In this document: piece by piece, positions 21,436 through 32,400 of the stretch
Layout of the letters: the number at the start of each line of letters is the position of its first letter
Position numbering within the stretch: the first letter of the stretch is position 1
NCBI GenBank assembly: GCA_001769275.1
Contig: MEOQ01000027.1
Location: 1-41,234 of the forward strand
From: Bacteroidetes bacterium GWF2_43_63
Lineage (GTDB): Bacteria > Bacteroidota > Bacteroidia > Bacteroidales > DTU049
Reading direction: 5' to 3'
Length of the DNA stretch: 41,234 bases
Translations under genes and position numbers: made by a program
Notes under the pieces: generated by a model
What the model saw: the letters and a program-made list of their open reading frames with translations, nothing else
Database searches by the model: none
Told to the model about the DNA's origin: nothing

Positions 21436-24400
21436 TCAAAACATTGGGACATTAGTATCAATTGCTTTGTTTCCAGTAGTTTCATCTTTTGCAAACTTTG
21501 CCCGTTCCAATTTCCATTTTTTTATTGCTTCATCCACTGATTCTCTAAAAACAACAGAACGTTCTTCTATTGATTCAGTAGGCTTTGGATTGTTTGGAGA
21601 GTAAACATTTGTCCCATTATTGGTGTATGGCCCCTCAATATCTCCAGCATAACTGCAAGATCCACTTGGCCCAACGGCTTCAATTCCTACACTAACAGCA
21701 AATGCTTGAGCTATACCACCCTTTAGGCCAGTATAACAAGAGCCTAAGTTTACTACAGCATTTGGAGAAAAGGACTCTCTGAGAAAGTTAGCAACGTCAT
21801 CACTAGCAATGGATAAACCACCTCCAAGTAATAACTCGTTGGAATTTGAATGATTTAAAAACACTAAATCAGTTACATCTTCCGTATATTCTTTTCCTGA
21901 TTCATCCATTTTTGATCGATTATTAACATAGTTGAAAATGTCCTGTTCGCTTGAATAATAAACAATTTTAACTCCGCTTTCCCTCAATTTAAAGATATAC
22001 CTTTCCCCTCTTATACGGTCAGCTATATCGTTTCTATTAATCAACACTGTAGTCTGTTCTCCTGAACTACTTAACTTTTTTGCGTGATGGACTGCTCTTC
22101 CATAGAAATTATTTTCCCGGGTCATGTATTCATCTGGACCTCCCTGAACACCCACAACAATCACATTTTCTCTTCCATCTGGGTCAATTACTGCGATCGG
22201 GTCGCAATATCCAAAATGATAAGGCGAGTATCCCGGATATTTCACGGCCATCGGATCGCAAGCCATCCATCTCCCAAGCCGGCTATCATACAACCGCGCA
22301 CCAAAATCATAGGCACTTCCGCTGGATTCGAAAAGCTCATCAACTTTCTCTTTGCCATTGAATCCGAAACGGTAGTTGTCCGAATTCGAATTTCTTCCCG
22401 GCATGGCGGAGCCAAAGGGATAGTAATCGGTGCTTGAAATTACATCGGCAATATAGTGGTCGAGATTGCTGCCATAAGGCACTGCAATGCGGCGGTCGGA
22501 AATGGTGGTCTGAACATTGCCTAAGTGATTCGAAATCTCGTATTGTTTGTGGGCGAGAGTTTGAGAATAGGCATTCACACAATGTTCTGTGCAAGCCATT
22601 ACAACCGTTGCTATACCCCATGATATACCAGTAAACAGCCCTGAGCTGCCATCAATGGTTGCCGTAAAGTTGCGTGTTTTTTCGGCGGCAGCCACATCGT
22701 TGAGCACTCCAAGTCGGCTGCTACCATAGAGGTAGGTTTCCTGCAAGTCGTAGTTGGCTCGGTAGCTGCTGCCTCCCAGCGGTGTATAGGTTTGCTCGTA
22801 GGTGGCCATGGTTTGGCCTTGTGCATCGAGGCTGTACCAAGTGTATGTCCAAGCCGGTTGCGTGCTCAAAACACCGCCCGTGCGTGGTTTCACTATTTTG
22901 CAAATACGGTTACCCATAGGATCATAAACGAACTCGAGGTCCGATTTAGTACTTCCGCTGGTACGCGTCACCTTCTTCACCTTGCCATACACGTTCCATT
23001 CAATGGAGTTTATTTGTTCAGCTTTATCCTGAATCAAATTTCCAACTTCGTCGTACATAAAGTTCCAAGTGGCATCGTCGGTCTCGTCGAAGGTGCCCTG
23101 ATTTGGGTCGTCGATATCGGTGGTGTAGTTAGATGTATAAAGGGGATTGTCGTTATACCCCAGCAATATGTTGTTCATGCGCCGGTCGTTGTAGCCACTT
23201 AGCCCATTGGTAGTATATCCGTAGCTCAGATTGTCCATGTTAAAATTTCCAACCTCTCCGTTTCGGAGCAAAGATAAAATATTTCCGTTAAAATCATAGG
23301 TATATAAAGAATGATATGCCTGACTTTCTCCTGACCCGCTTCCCCATTCATTATAATCCAGAATATCCGGATCGTTATACATTGTTGCTTCTTTCAGACG
23401 ATTAAGCTTGTCGTATCTAAAAACATATCCTTGCAAATCCATCATCTGCTCCTGAGTGTTGTACAAACCTGTATTCCATGCTGCAATATTACCATTATAC
23501 AAGTCGTAAACAGCTGTATAATAATCGGAACCATTATCAATGGTTGGTTCAAATTCGGGATTGCGCCCACTGTAGGTGCTGTTGCAAATAACTACATCGG
23601 CTGGGTCTTGTTTATAATAGGTAAGTGCAAAACCAAAAGCATCTTCGCCAAAACAGGCATCGAGGTTATTGGTACTGCCCGATATTCGTCCGTTGCCATC
23701 GAGCCCTGGGTCGCGATTGGGTTTCAGGGTCACAGAGTTGATGGCTTTGAGCCAACCATTGATGGTATAAACATAGTCGAGTCCTTGCACATGGTATTGG
23801 CCCAACTCCAAACGGGCCATGGTGCCCATGCTGTTGTAGAGTTGTTTTGCATCCTGCGTCCACACAAAACCATCGCGACTGGTGAAAACGGCCCGCAGGC
23901 GATTATTCACATCGTAACTATAGCGGTGAATGAATTGGTCGAACTTTCCGCTCTGATATACCAGTTGTTTCACATTGCCCGAGAGCAAATCGTAGGTGTA
24001 ATCGGTGCGGGTAATCTGCATCCACAAAGGATCGAGTTCGGGAATATCGCACAACACCGTTTTGGCGTTTCCATGCACGTCGTAGCTATAGTGTATGGCA
24101 CTCTCGTAGGTACCGTCGTTGTTCTCATCTTTAGTGACACTACACACGCGGTTGCGAATATTTTCCTGCCCGCTGGTGCCAAACTGAACGCCAATGCCGC
24201 TGAGGCTTTCATCGTACCAGGTCCGCATCACCTGGCTCAGACTGCCTGTTGAAATGGTGCTGTACCATGTTGTATAATAATCATCGGTTGTTGCATCATT
24301 ATCCTTGTACACCATGAACGATCGTGTCTCATCATACGGATCCGTTTCCTGACCGATCACAGAGGGATCGTCGTACAAGCTGGCCTCTCCGGTTTCTTTG

Positions 24401-27400
24401 ATTCGACCAAAGTCGTCGTAAACGGTGTAAGAATATCGACGGTAATCGTTGATGCCGGTTTGCTGTTTTTTGTTTTGCGACACAATAATGCGCCCCTTAT
24501 CGTCGTAAAAATATTTGGTGGTGGAGCCAAGTTCGTAGGAATTGGCTGCGAGTTTTTTCATCCCATCAGGGATGGTTTGTTCGGTCACCAGCTGATAGCT
24601 GTTATATTCGTAGCTGGTTACCATGCTGTGGTCGGGATACACAGATGGGTAAGACGTCGGATTGTTGCGGTGATTCTGAACCTGAGGAAGGTCGAGCACT
24701 GCAATCGGATGCACGCCTTCGGGCGGCACAGTGCGTACCAGATTACCGGCCTGGTCATAATAATACAGCGTGTACAAAAACTCATTGCTTTGGTAGTACA
24801 CTGCAAAATGTTCACGGCCTTCAATATTGTTGAGGGCCATCTCGTTGTATGCTGCGATGGTGAGCGGAAGTTGCTGATTGAGCAACTGATTGTAGAGCAG
24901 CTGCTCCTGAAAATCGGCTTCAATCTGATTCTGATTTTCGCAATCGGTTATCAATTCTTCCAATGTGGGCTCTTCGGGATCGAAATCGATACACGATAAA
25001 TACGTTGGAAAACCATAGCTCTGAAGGGTAGTCCACGACGGGTTGCTGCTGCTGCATTCGCTCACCCAGCGGCTTACATCGGCATCACTGAAAGTTGTGC
25101 CAAACAAATCGTTCAGTTCGCTGGCCACTGTGGCCGGATCGTTACCGTTGTCTTCGTAAAAGTTGGTAAATATATCGCAACTACAGGTAGCTTGGTTGCT
25201 CGAATACAAATGAACTGGAACTTCGCAACCAGCATCGTAGCAATTTGTAACCACATCTTCGAAGGTGTACCAGTCTTTTGGGTTGTTGGGCCCTACCGCA
25301 TAGGTGCCTTCGTCATCGCCCCAGAAGCCATTGGCTTCGCCGCAACTGTTTTCGCAGATTTCAATCAACCAGCCTTGTACTTCTTGAGTGGTATAGCTAC
25401 CACTCAGTGTGCAGTTGGAGAGTTCGAATATCCACCCAGCTGCTGCATCTTCGCAGTTGGTGTTGCACACAGTGCTTTCTGACATATACGTCGAAATATT
25501 CGACATGAATCCATACATCAATTCGCTTCCATTCTTTGCAGGACAAGCATCGCCAAGCGCTTCAAAGATGAAGTTGGTACCATAGCGAACAGACATACCT
25601 GCATATGTTGTTGGGCTTGTAACAACACCATAATTATCGGTTTCGAGTAAGCTGTTGCTACATTTTTCCTTACCGTTAAAATACAGCATGTATTCCCTAA
25701 AAAACTGATATACAGAACGAAAATAAGCAAACTTACTCATCTTACCCGTGCCAGTACCTATCAACCCATTGGCTCCGTGCAATGTTTGAAAAAAATCTTC
25801 AGTAGATTGGGCAACTCCAGTCCCACCTCCAGTAATATCGTCCGGATCTTCTATTACATACCATATACTGTAAAAAACGTCGTAATTGGGTTCATAAAAG
25901 AATTTAGTCAGATAGGTTGCCATAGTCTCCAGATATGAATGGCCTTCGCAGAAATCTTCTTTACACTCAATAAGAGGATCAATTTCTCCAGTAATTAGTG
26001 TATTATCAATACAAACATAAGCGACATTATCCGAACTCACCCCACTGGAGTTGCAATCGGGATTTATTGTTGCTGGATTAAAATATCCCTCCAAAATAGC
26101 AGTTGCATCGTCATTACAATTTACCATGTCCAAATAATACTGATCCGAAGGAGCCATTCCATTATCACCACCACTGCCACATGTGTACAAGCAATGTTGT
26201 TCGTACTGACAATACTCTGGATGAAATGGCAACAGTAATTCATCCCAGAATGCACCGTAGGTCTGGCTGTTCCAGCTTGCTTCTTCGTCGTCCCACGCCT
26301 CGCGAACTTCGTCCCAGGTGGTAAAGCTGTATCCACCGCCAGAGGCGTTGATTACATCGTCGAGTATATCGGTACTGCTTTGTGCATCGATATATTCCAT
26401 CATATAGTCAATATATCTATTCTCATAGCCAGTTGTTTCATTGTAATAATACTGGCTTATCATAAGTCCACCGTTACCATCCGAAACCAAGTGTGCAGGC
26501 AAGTTATCAAAATACTGTCCGCCAGGACTCATATCGTGCTGCATCAGCCTGCGGGTAAACTCACATGGGCTCTCACTCATAATGGGTTGTTCGCCACACG
26601 ACTCTTCCACACAATTTACCATAAGCAACCATGCTGCAGAAGCCGATATCACTACGCCTTCTTCATCAATATAAATGGTATCCCCTTGGGCATCCAAACC
26701 CAACACGTATTTCATGCGGCATACATTTTCACATTCGAACAAACAGGGCGATGGCATCAACTCTGGCACTTCTACACAGGTTTGAAGATTGGCAAAATTC
26801 GCTTCTATCCATTCAACTGGGCTATCGCTCAGGGTTACTCTCTTCACGATGGTGTATTCGCCTGGACCTGGAGGGGTGAAATCAAAATAAATGATACTCA
26901 CATCGCTTTCGTCGTTAAATTCGTAGTGGGTGCCAGCAACGATTGGTCCATTTGCATCAACCTCGTCGCCATACTCGTCGAATGCATAAATGCTCACGTT
27001 GTATTTGGCTGTAATATTATTGGGCATGCATTCTACTGCCCCGCTTGTGCCTGTTAACGCATAGGCAAAATGAAACACCTGTGCCGACGAAGTCGCAAAC
27101 ACCTGATAGGTTGTTACACTCGCATTGTCCTGTACTTCGTTGAGCAGCATCAGGTCGTTGTTCACAGTGCTGCTTCCTGGCGCATTGTCTACAGACAGAA
27201 GGTCATCGGCGTTACCCCCGTCTATAGATGTGGCTATCACCCGACCATGAAGGTCGCTGATGCTGTAGCTTATCTGACCATTGCCATCGACCATTACCTG
27301 CTTATGATAGTTCTCGGCTATACCTACTTCGTTGCCAAAGAGCATATCAATCTGGTTCTGGTCGGCATTGCAACTGTAAACCATCACACCATGATTGCTG

Positions 27401-28782
27401 CCAGCTTTAAAATCGGAGCCAGCCAAAAAACTTCCGCGAACACGACCTGTTCCATCGCTACGATAAATCGTGCGACGATATGGATAGCCATCGGCATTGG
27501 GCAACCACGCCTCGAGTCCTTGCTGGTTGATATTCTGGTCGGAATAAAAATTGCCACTACCATCGCTGGTACTCATGACATTGGGTTGGTATAATTTCAA
27601 ATCGCCATCAATGTCATCCTTGTCAAATCCACCATTGAAATCATCATAAAATATGAGTCCTACATTGGGGGTCGATGATGGCAAAATCTCAGCAGCAACT
27701 CGCCCTTGATAGTCATAAATGGCCTCGCCAACTATAGCTTTTTTCTCTTTGCCATTAATAAAGCCTATGCTTTGGCGTACATGACCCAATCCATCTACGT
27801 ATTGTATCTGCTCCTGATAATTACCTTGCTCGGTATAGCTCACGCTGTATTGCCAGTTCTTTTCTTCCTCCAGTCCACTAAAATAGTATTTATGCGCCGT
27901 CGGGATGTCTTCAATGTATGCACTTCCGCCTGCATCGTAGCTCCAAAGGGTTTGCTCAAGGCTCCCTACATAGGAACTATAGTAATAATAGCCTTTCCCG
28001 CGTACACGGTAAACTATCGCTCCACTGCTATAACCCATCGGTATGCGAAACCAGTTGTTGGTCGTATTAATGCGATATGCGTTGCTGAAATCTACTTCGT
28101 ACTTATCGGGTGCTATATTGGTAATATCTGGAATATCAACAAAAACCCATTCAACATCATAACTCTCGGCTCCATAAACAAATGGCCACGATATGGACAA
28201 ACTTCCGGGCTGCTGAAAGGTGGTTGCACATACTCCTACTGTTGGGGTACTGAAGATGTCTATCTTATAATACCGATTGGTGCTTAGCTCTACATCCAAC
28301 AACAAATCGCTCGGTGCACTGCTTATACTGCCTGTATAACTAATGTTGGTAATGGTCAATTCGGCTTTGTAGCCTCCATCGGCATAGTTCTTTACTATCT
28401 CGGTTTGGTATTCTCCACTCGGGTCATACTCAACCATCAACTGCTGGTTGGTGTAGTCGTAGTAGCTACCACTGGCAGAATATAACCGAAGGGTGTAGGT
28501 AACCGTACAACTCCACGATGTTGAATAATAGTTCAATGTATTGCTCTGATCGTAATAAAAACGCACGTTTACCTTGCTACTGTTGTTTACAAAATAATCC
28601 TGATAAGTGCTCGGATTGGCTACCATGTATTCATAGTGCTGATCTTCTACTTGTATTTTTGCACCATTTATCAATGTGGTGCCCCGCAAACCGTCTAAAA
28701 GGGTTTGGGTGGAGGAAAACGCCGAAACCGAAATGCTTGTAAACGCAATTACCATCAACAACCGAAAGCCTTTAATATTCAT
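21436..28782 (-). CDS. Full-length exported Rhs/YD-repeat toxin with candidate caspase-fold tip
   Basis: The start at ATG 28782 gives a signal peptide (MNIKGFRLLMVIAFTSISVS) and a 2448-residue protein. The N-terminal third is beta-rich with the first YD-type motif YDYQGRV near 359. A cysteine-rich insertion spans about 665-1265. Dense YD repeats follow (YDDFGRIKE, YDVHGNA, YDVNNRLRA, YDKLNRLKE, YDFNGNIL, YDEVGNL). NHLGNV is near 2086, and the core RFGFNGKEKVDEL near 2136 leads to the VIDPDGREN boundary (about 2200), where Rhs proteins self-cleave. The tip has H about 2307 (FLNHS) and C about 2348 (GSCYTG), ending NVPMF. The beta-cage would encapsulate and deliver the tip. It ends an eight-gene operon together with its LRR partner. 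Confidence 0.9.
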   Translation of the reverse strand: MNIKGFRLLMVIAFTSISVSAFSSTQTLLDGLRGTTLINGAKIQVEDQHYEYMVANPSTYQDYFVNNSSKVNVRFYYDQSNTLNYYSTSWSCTVTYTLRLYSASGSYYDYTNQQLMVEYDPSGEYQTEIVKNYADGGYKAELTITNISYTGSISSAPSDLLLDVELSTNRYYKIDIFSTPTVGVCATTFQQPGSLSISWPFVYGAESYDVEWVFVDIPDITNIAPDKYEVDFSNAYRINTTNNWFRIPMGYSSGAIVYRVRGKGYYYYSSYVGSLEQTLWSYDAGGSAYIEDIPTAHKYYFSGLEEEKNWQYSVSYTEQGNYQEQIQYVDGLGHVRQSIGFINGKEKKAIVGEAIYDYQGRVAAEILPSSTPNVGLIFYDDFNGGFDKDDIDGDLKLYQPNVMSTSDGSGNFYSDQNINQQGLEAWLPNADGYPYRRTIYRSDGTGRVRGSFLAGSDFKAGSNHGVMVYSCNADQNQIDMLFGNEVGIAENYHKQVMVDGNGQISYSISDLHGRVIATSIDGGNADDLLSVDNAPGSSTVNNDLMLLNEVQDNASVTTYQVFATSSAQVFHFAYALTGTSGAVECMPNNITAKYNVSIYAFDEYGDEVDANGPIVAGTHYEFNDESDVSIIYFDFTPPGPGEYTIVKRVTLSDSPVEWIEANFANLQTCVEVPELMPSPCLFECENVCRMKYVLGLDAQGDTIYIDEEGVVISASAAWLLMVNCVEESCGEQPIMSESPCEFTRRLMQHDMSPGGQYFDNLPAHLVSDGNGGLMISQYYYNETTGYENRYIDYMMEYIDAQSSTDILDDVINASGGGYSFTTWDEVREAWDDEEASWNSQTYGAFWDELLLPFHPEYCQYEQHCLYTCGSGGDNGMAPSDQYYLDMVNCNDDATAILEGYFNPATINPDCNSSGVSSDNVAYVCIDNTLITGEIDPLIECKEDFCEGHSYLETMATYLTKFFYEPNYDVFYSIWYVIEDPDDITGGGTGVAQSTEDFFQTLHGANGLIGTGTGKMSKFAYFRSVYQFFREYMLYFNGKEKCSNSLLETDNYGVVTSPTTYAGMSVRYGTNFIFEALGDACPAKNGSELMYGFMSNISTYMSESTVCNTNCEDAAAGWIFELSNCTLSGSYTTQEVQGWLIEICENSCGEANGFWGDDEGTYAVGPNNPKDWYTFEDVVTNCYDAGCEVPVHLYSSNQATCSCDIFTNFYEDNGNDPATVASELNDLFGTTFSDADVSRWVSECSSSNPSWTTLQSYGFPTYLSCIDFDPEEPTLEELITDCENQNQIEADFQEQLLYNQLLNQQLPLTIAAYNEMALNNIEGREHFAVYYQSNEFLYTLYYYDQAGNLVRTVPPEGVHPIAVLDLPQVQNHRNNPTSYPSVYPDHSMVTSYEYNSYQLVTEQTIPDGMKKLAANSYELGSTTKYFYDDKGRIIVSQNKKQQTGINDYRRYSYTVYDDFGRIKETGEASLYDDPSVIGQETDPYDETRSFMVYKDNDATTDDYYTTWYSTISTGSLSQVMRTWYDESLSGIGVQFGTSGQENIRNRVCSVTKDENNDGTYESAIHYSYDVHGNAKTVLCDIPELDPLWMQITRTDYTYDLLSGNVKQLVYQSGKFDQFIHRYSYDVNNRLRAVFTSRDGFVWTQDAKQLYNSMGTMARLELGQYHVQGLDYVYTINGWLKAINSVTLKPNRDPGLDGNGRISGSTNNLDACFGEDAFGFALTYYKQDPADVVICNSTYSGRNPEFEPTIDNGSDYYTAVYDLYNGNIAAWNTGLYNTQEQMMDLQGYVFRYDKLNRLKEATMYNDPDILDYNEWGSGSGESQAYHSLYTYDFNGNILSLLRNGEVGNFNMDNLSYGYTTNGLSGYNDRRMNNILLGYNDNPLYTSNYTTDIDDPNQGTFDETDDATWNFMYDEVGNLIQDKAEQINSIEWNVYGKVKKVTRTSGSTKSDLEFVYDPMGNRICKIVKPRTGGVLSTQPAWTYTWYSLDAQGQTMATYEQTYTPLGGSSYRANYDLQETYLYGSSRLGVLNDVAAAEKTRNFTATIDGSSGLFTGISWGIATVVMACTEHCVNAYSQTLAHKQYEISNHLGNVQTTISDRRIAVPYGSNLDHYIADVISSTDYYPFGSAMPGRNSNSDNYRFGFNGKEKVDELFESSGSAYDFGARLYDSRLGRWMACDPMAVKYPGYSPYHFGYCDPIAVIDPDGRENVIVVGVQGGPDEYMTRENNFYGRAVHHAKKLSSSGEQTTVLINRNDIADRIRGERYIFKLRESGVKIVYYSSEQDIFNYVNNRSKMDESGKEYTEDVTDLVFLNHSNSNELLLGGGLSIASDDVANFLRESFSPNAVVNLGSCYTGLKGGIAQAFAVSVGIEAVGPSGSCSYAGDIEGPYTNNGTNVYSPNNPKPTESIEERSVVFRESVDEAIKKWKLERAKFAKDETTGNKAIDTNVPMF
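22253..22374 (-). repeat. Rhs-core homology block shared with orphan cassettes
   Basis: This 122-bp segment coding GFNGKEKVDEL...LGRWMACDP differs from 14217-14338 at one base and from 18116-18237 at one other base, by direct reading. The flanking tip DNA is much more divergent. It offers the resident gene and two orphan tips a substrate for homologous recombination. Confidence 0.85.
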
Positions 28783-28792
28783 AAGAGTCGCT

Positions 28793-29491
28793 TTAATGTA
28801 ATTGAACAACTTTATAGTCTGAAAAATCACCAACACCATCATAAGTTCCTTGAGATTTCTTCACATAAGATTTCAAATCGAACCACGATTTACTTATCGA
28901 TTCATTAATGAGTGTTTTTGTAAACTCAACAACAACTTTTCGAAAAACCACCCCCTCATAATCGCTGTAAAAATATTCAACCCGCAAAAGTTGATTCGTC
29001 TCATTCTCAACAGACATTTCAATACGCTCAATACCAAGTCGCTTTACCGCGCCTGTTTCAATAATGCTCATTCCATCTTTCGATGACACCAATTTATAAT
29101 TCATTTCTTCGTCGGAAAAAGAAGACCACGGAGTGTCAAAATCAGGAATTTGCTCCTTTTGCATTCGAATCGATTTGGCAACCTTGTCGATAAGAAGAAC
29201 ATATCCCGACGAGGTAAGCACCGAAATCCGATCGAAAGCATCGTGATAAAAGAGGTTTTTTTGCTTCCGCGTCGAAGCGGTTATTATTTGTGCTGGCATC
29301 TGATCGTTAGCACCAGAAAACATATTCACTCTCATCTCTATTTCGTACGACAATGCAGTAGAATACCTCTTAGCAACATTGAGGCAACGGGTCAATGCAC
29401 CCGAATCCTGAGCTTCAGTATTATCAGGAATCAGAAGAATTGATGCAAGCACCAACAAAAACAGTATGTATCTACTCGAAATACTTTTCAT
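28793..29491 (-). CDS. LolA-like exported protein
   Basis: This 232-residue protein has a signal peptide (MKSISSRYILFLLVLASILL). The body has the half-barrel pattern of the LolA/outer-membrane lipoprotein carrier-like superfamily: YEIEMRVNMFSGAND, KNLFYHDAFDRISVLTSSGY, VLLIDKVAKSIRMQKEQ and IERIEMSVENETNQLLRVEY. It lies 10 bp before the Rhs gene and 2 bp after the giant gene. It may chaperone or lipid-carry components of the exported complex. The LolA relation is structural guesswork from pattern, not a sequence-level match. Confidence 0.6.
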   Translation of the reverse strand: MKSISSRYILFLLVLASILLIPDNTEAQDSGALTRCLNVAKRYSTALSYEIEMRVNMFSGANDQMPAQIITASTRKQKNLFYHDAFDRISVLTSSGYVLLIDKVAKSIRMQKEQIPDFDTPWSSFSDEEMNYKLVSSKDGMSIIETGAVKRLGIERIEMSVENETNQLLRVEYFYSDYEGVVFRKVVVEFTKTLINESISKSWFDLKSYVKKSQGTYDGVGDFSDYKVVQLH

Positions 29492-29493
29492 AA

Positions 29494-32400
29494 CTAATAG
29501 CTTTGTCTAACGTTTTTCCACATACTACCCACCGAAGTTCTGCCTTTGGCAGTCTCCCTAAGCACATTCATGATTCCACCTTCGTTGTTATAAACATAGA
29601 TGGTGGCAAAATTCTGATCGTCGAGTTCGGCTTTCAGTTGCATGGTTTTTGCGTCAAATACCATGGTTTTCATAGAACTATTGAACGGATGAATCCGAAT
29701 ATCGTCAAAGTATGTTCGAGTTCCCGACGAAAGAATTACTTGGAAACTGGCAAAGGTTCCAGCAGGAATTTCAAATTCGCCATACATTCTTCTCCAGCCA
29801 TCAATCTGGTCGCCGGTATTGGGCAATGTGATTGTTTTAATGGTGCTGCCATTGTATTTAATGGTTGCAACAGCACTATATGCATGATTTCCGGTTATAT
29901 TCACCCAGGCACTGAAAACATATTTTTTGGTTCCCGTTGCAGGAGGTTCAGGCATAAAATACGGATTGTTATTTTCGGTAGGCGACGATACGGTTGTGTA
30001 CGATACGTCTGCACCATACGAAATCTGAAGGCTATATCCGCCTGTATGGGCATAATCAGGATTAAGTATAGGAGCATCACCATCGCTGCCCATTTTAAAG
30101 TTCAGATGACCATGTCCTTTATTAAAAACATAGTTGCCTCCGGCATAATCTTCGAAACCATCGAAAGCCATTTCGAAATAGCTGCAATTGCTGGCAGCTG
30201 CCACAGCAATATCGCGCGCACCTTCAATATAATGGCCGTAGAGTGCTGAATTTTTGTTATTGAGAATATCCTGATTTTCGAGCGCCCAGCCAAATGGTGA
30301 GTAGCGCGACATTTCCGAATTCTTTCTCCACTCATCAGAATTGGTTCCTGAAACCCAATCGTATATCGAGAAATAGGCATATTCGCCATCGTCCGAAATA
30401 TCGTTTTGTGATGACGATTCGTGTACACGATTTACTAGGAAAGTATGACTACTCTTATTGAACCAACGGCCTTTTGCACCATATCGATATGGATTCTGCA
30501 CCGATCGCGAACTAAGCGGCTGCCCATTCACATCCGGATCGTTGATGTCGGCATAATTAAATGTCCAATTGTCACTAAATTCAGTAGATTGTGCATGAAG
30601 AACCCCTACCATACATTGTTCAAAGCAATGTTGTGGATCATTCCACACTCCAATTATTTCTCTAGTAGTAGTTCCGTCAATAAAGTGACCAATTAAGTGA
30701 TCATCATAAAAATCAATTGCTGTGATTTTTTCAGTACTACTAAAATTGTTTGCAGCAAAAACAATGGTAGCTGAGCACTTATCTGCATCATTTATTCCAA
30801 TTCTTACAATTGGAAGATTATCTGTATTAACACCATATGAAACTTCGTTACCAGAACAGTCTGTATAACTTAAAGTAACACCATTCCAACAATAACTAGG
30901 CATTTTGTTATCGCAAAAAACATACAATCCTCCATAAGAACTTAAAGCGTAATTAATTGCATCAAACAAAGGGTTTGAAATAGATTGCGATAAGGGATTT
31001 CCTAACGTAACAATACTCCCGCAGCCAAGCCCGGTCATATTTCGTTTTCCGGAACGAACTGTAGTGATATTTAGCCCTGTAGCCGATGTAGTTTGCCCAG
31101 TTTCATCAATCAGATTTATAGAGTTGGTACCAACAGAATTAACCCACAATTTTTCGTATGTGGGTGGTGTCCCATATTGTGCAAAAATTTCGTCGCCTGG
31201 AGTATAGAAAGAAAGCTGAGTACTTGATAATCCCACATCGCCTCCAGAGGCCATGCTCAACCCTCCTATCGATAATCTGTAATTATCATTAGCCGATTCC
31301 ATTCCGGGATAGTAGCTATGAGCCATATAATTATAAGTAAAAACTGGCTCACCGAACTCATTAAGAGCTTGGGAAAGCACCGGATCGCCGGTTGCGGCAT
31401 CGTAAACCAGATTCTGCACTTCGGATCTTTGACCCTCACCCTTTGAAACAACTTTATCCAGAATTCCGTTTCGTTGAATTACCTTCATGGTAGAAAGTAT
31501 TTGCACTGTACTTTCGTCAAAGAAAACATCGGGCAATAGAAATGGGACAAAAACTGGAGGAGCAACTTCAAGGTTGATTTGAATTCCCTCTGATTCAACT
31601 ACAGTGTGATTCTCGTTGTCCGAAACAAACAAGTCGCGCTCAACTCCCATTTCTTCGGTACTTAATGTACCATCGGGGAACTGAACCTGAACGATATTGT
31701 TTAGAACATTGGCTCCATTTGGATTGTACGGACTCTGAGTTTTATAGATATAACTTGTTTTTGATATAGGCTCAATTGTAGGGTCATAAGGATTGTCGTT
31801 TGTCTTATAGGTCGAAAGAGCCTCAAGCTTCCCATGCATATTATTCAGTGTAATCAGATAACCCTGCGAGAAAGCATTGTTGTTGTACTTTTTCGAACCA
31901 ATAAAAGGGATAAAAACAGTTTGTTTATTTCGCAGTTTAGCAATATCGGTAAATTCTTCTGTTACAGGGAAGTCTTTTGCGGTATAAAAATCGTATCGCG
32001 TGATACCCGCACCACTTTTCTTGAATTCAATCCCTGCAGGTGTGATATTGCTCACAACGACTTGGCTATATCCAACAACAGGGGAAGGATAATAATCTTC
32101 TGTCAGTGGCTTTTCAACATTGAACATTCGATATTCCTTCTTTTTATCACCACTATAGGTTTCCAGCCGATAGCGGCAGGCGTTTTCGTCACCACCAGCC
32201 AATGGTTCATAAGATGCTACTCCCGAACTACGTCCATCGGGCAATCTGTATTCGAACGATTGTCCGTAGTCGGAGCTCTGCCCTGCAGATACATCGTTCC
32301 AGTTATCGTGGTACATTATTTTTGAAACACGGTGACCTCCACCATATTTTATTCCATCGATGGTCGGGATACGAACAAACGAAGGACGATACTTGGAATT

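Noticed and set aside
22792-28287. Many long plus-strand ORFs opposite the Rhs gene (such as 23431-24252, 26380-27057, 27706-28287)
   Set aside because: They lie antisense to a 2448-codon gene with clear YD repeats and have no family features. They are shadows caused by the codon composition.
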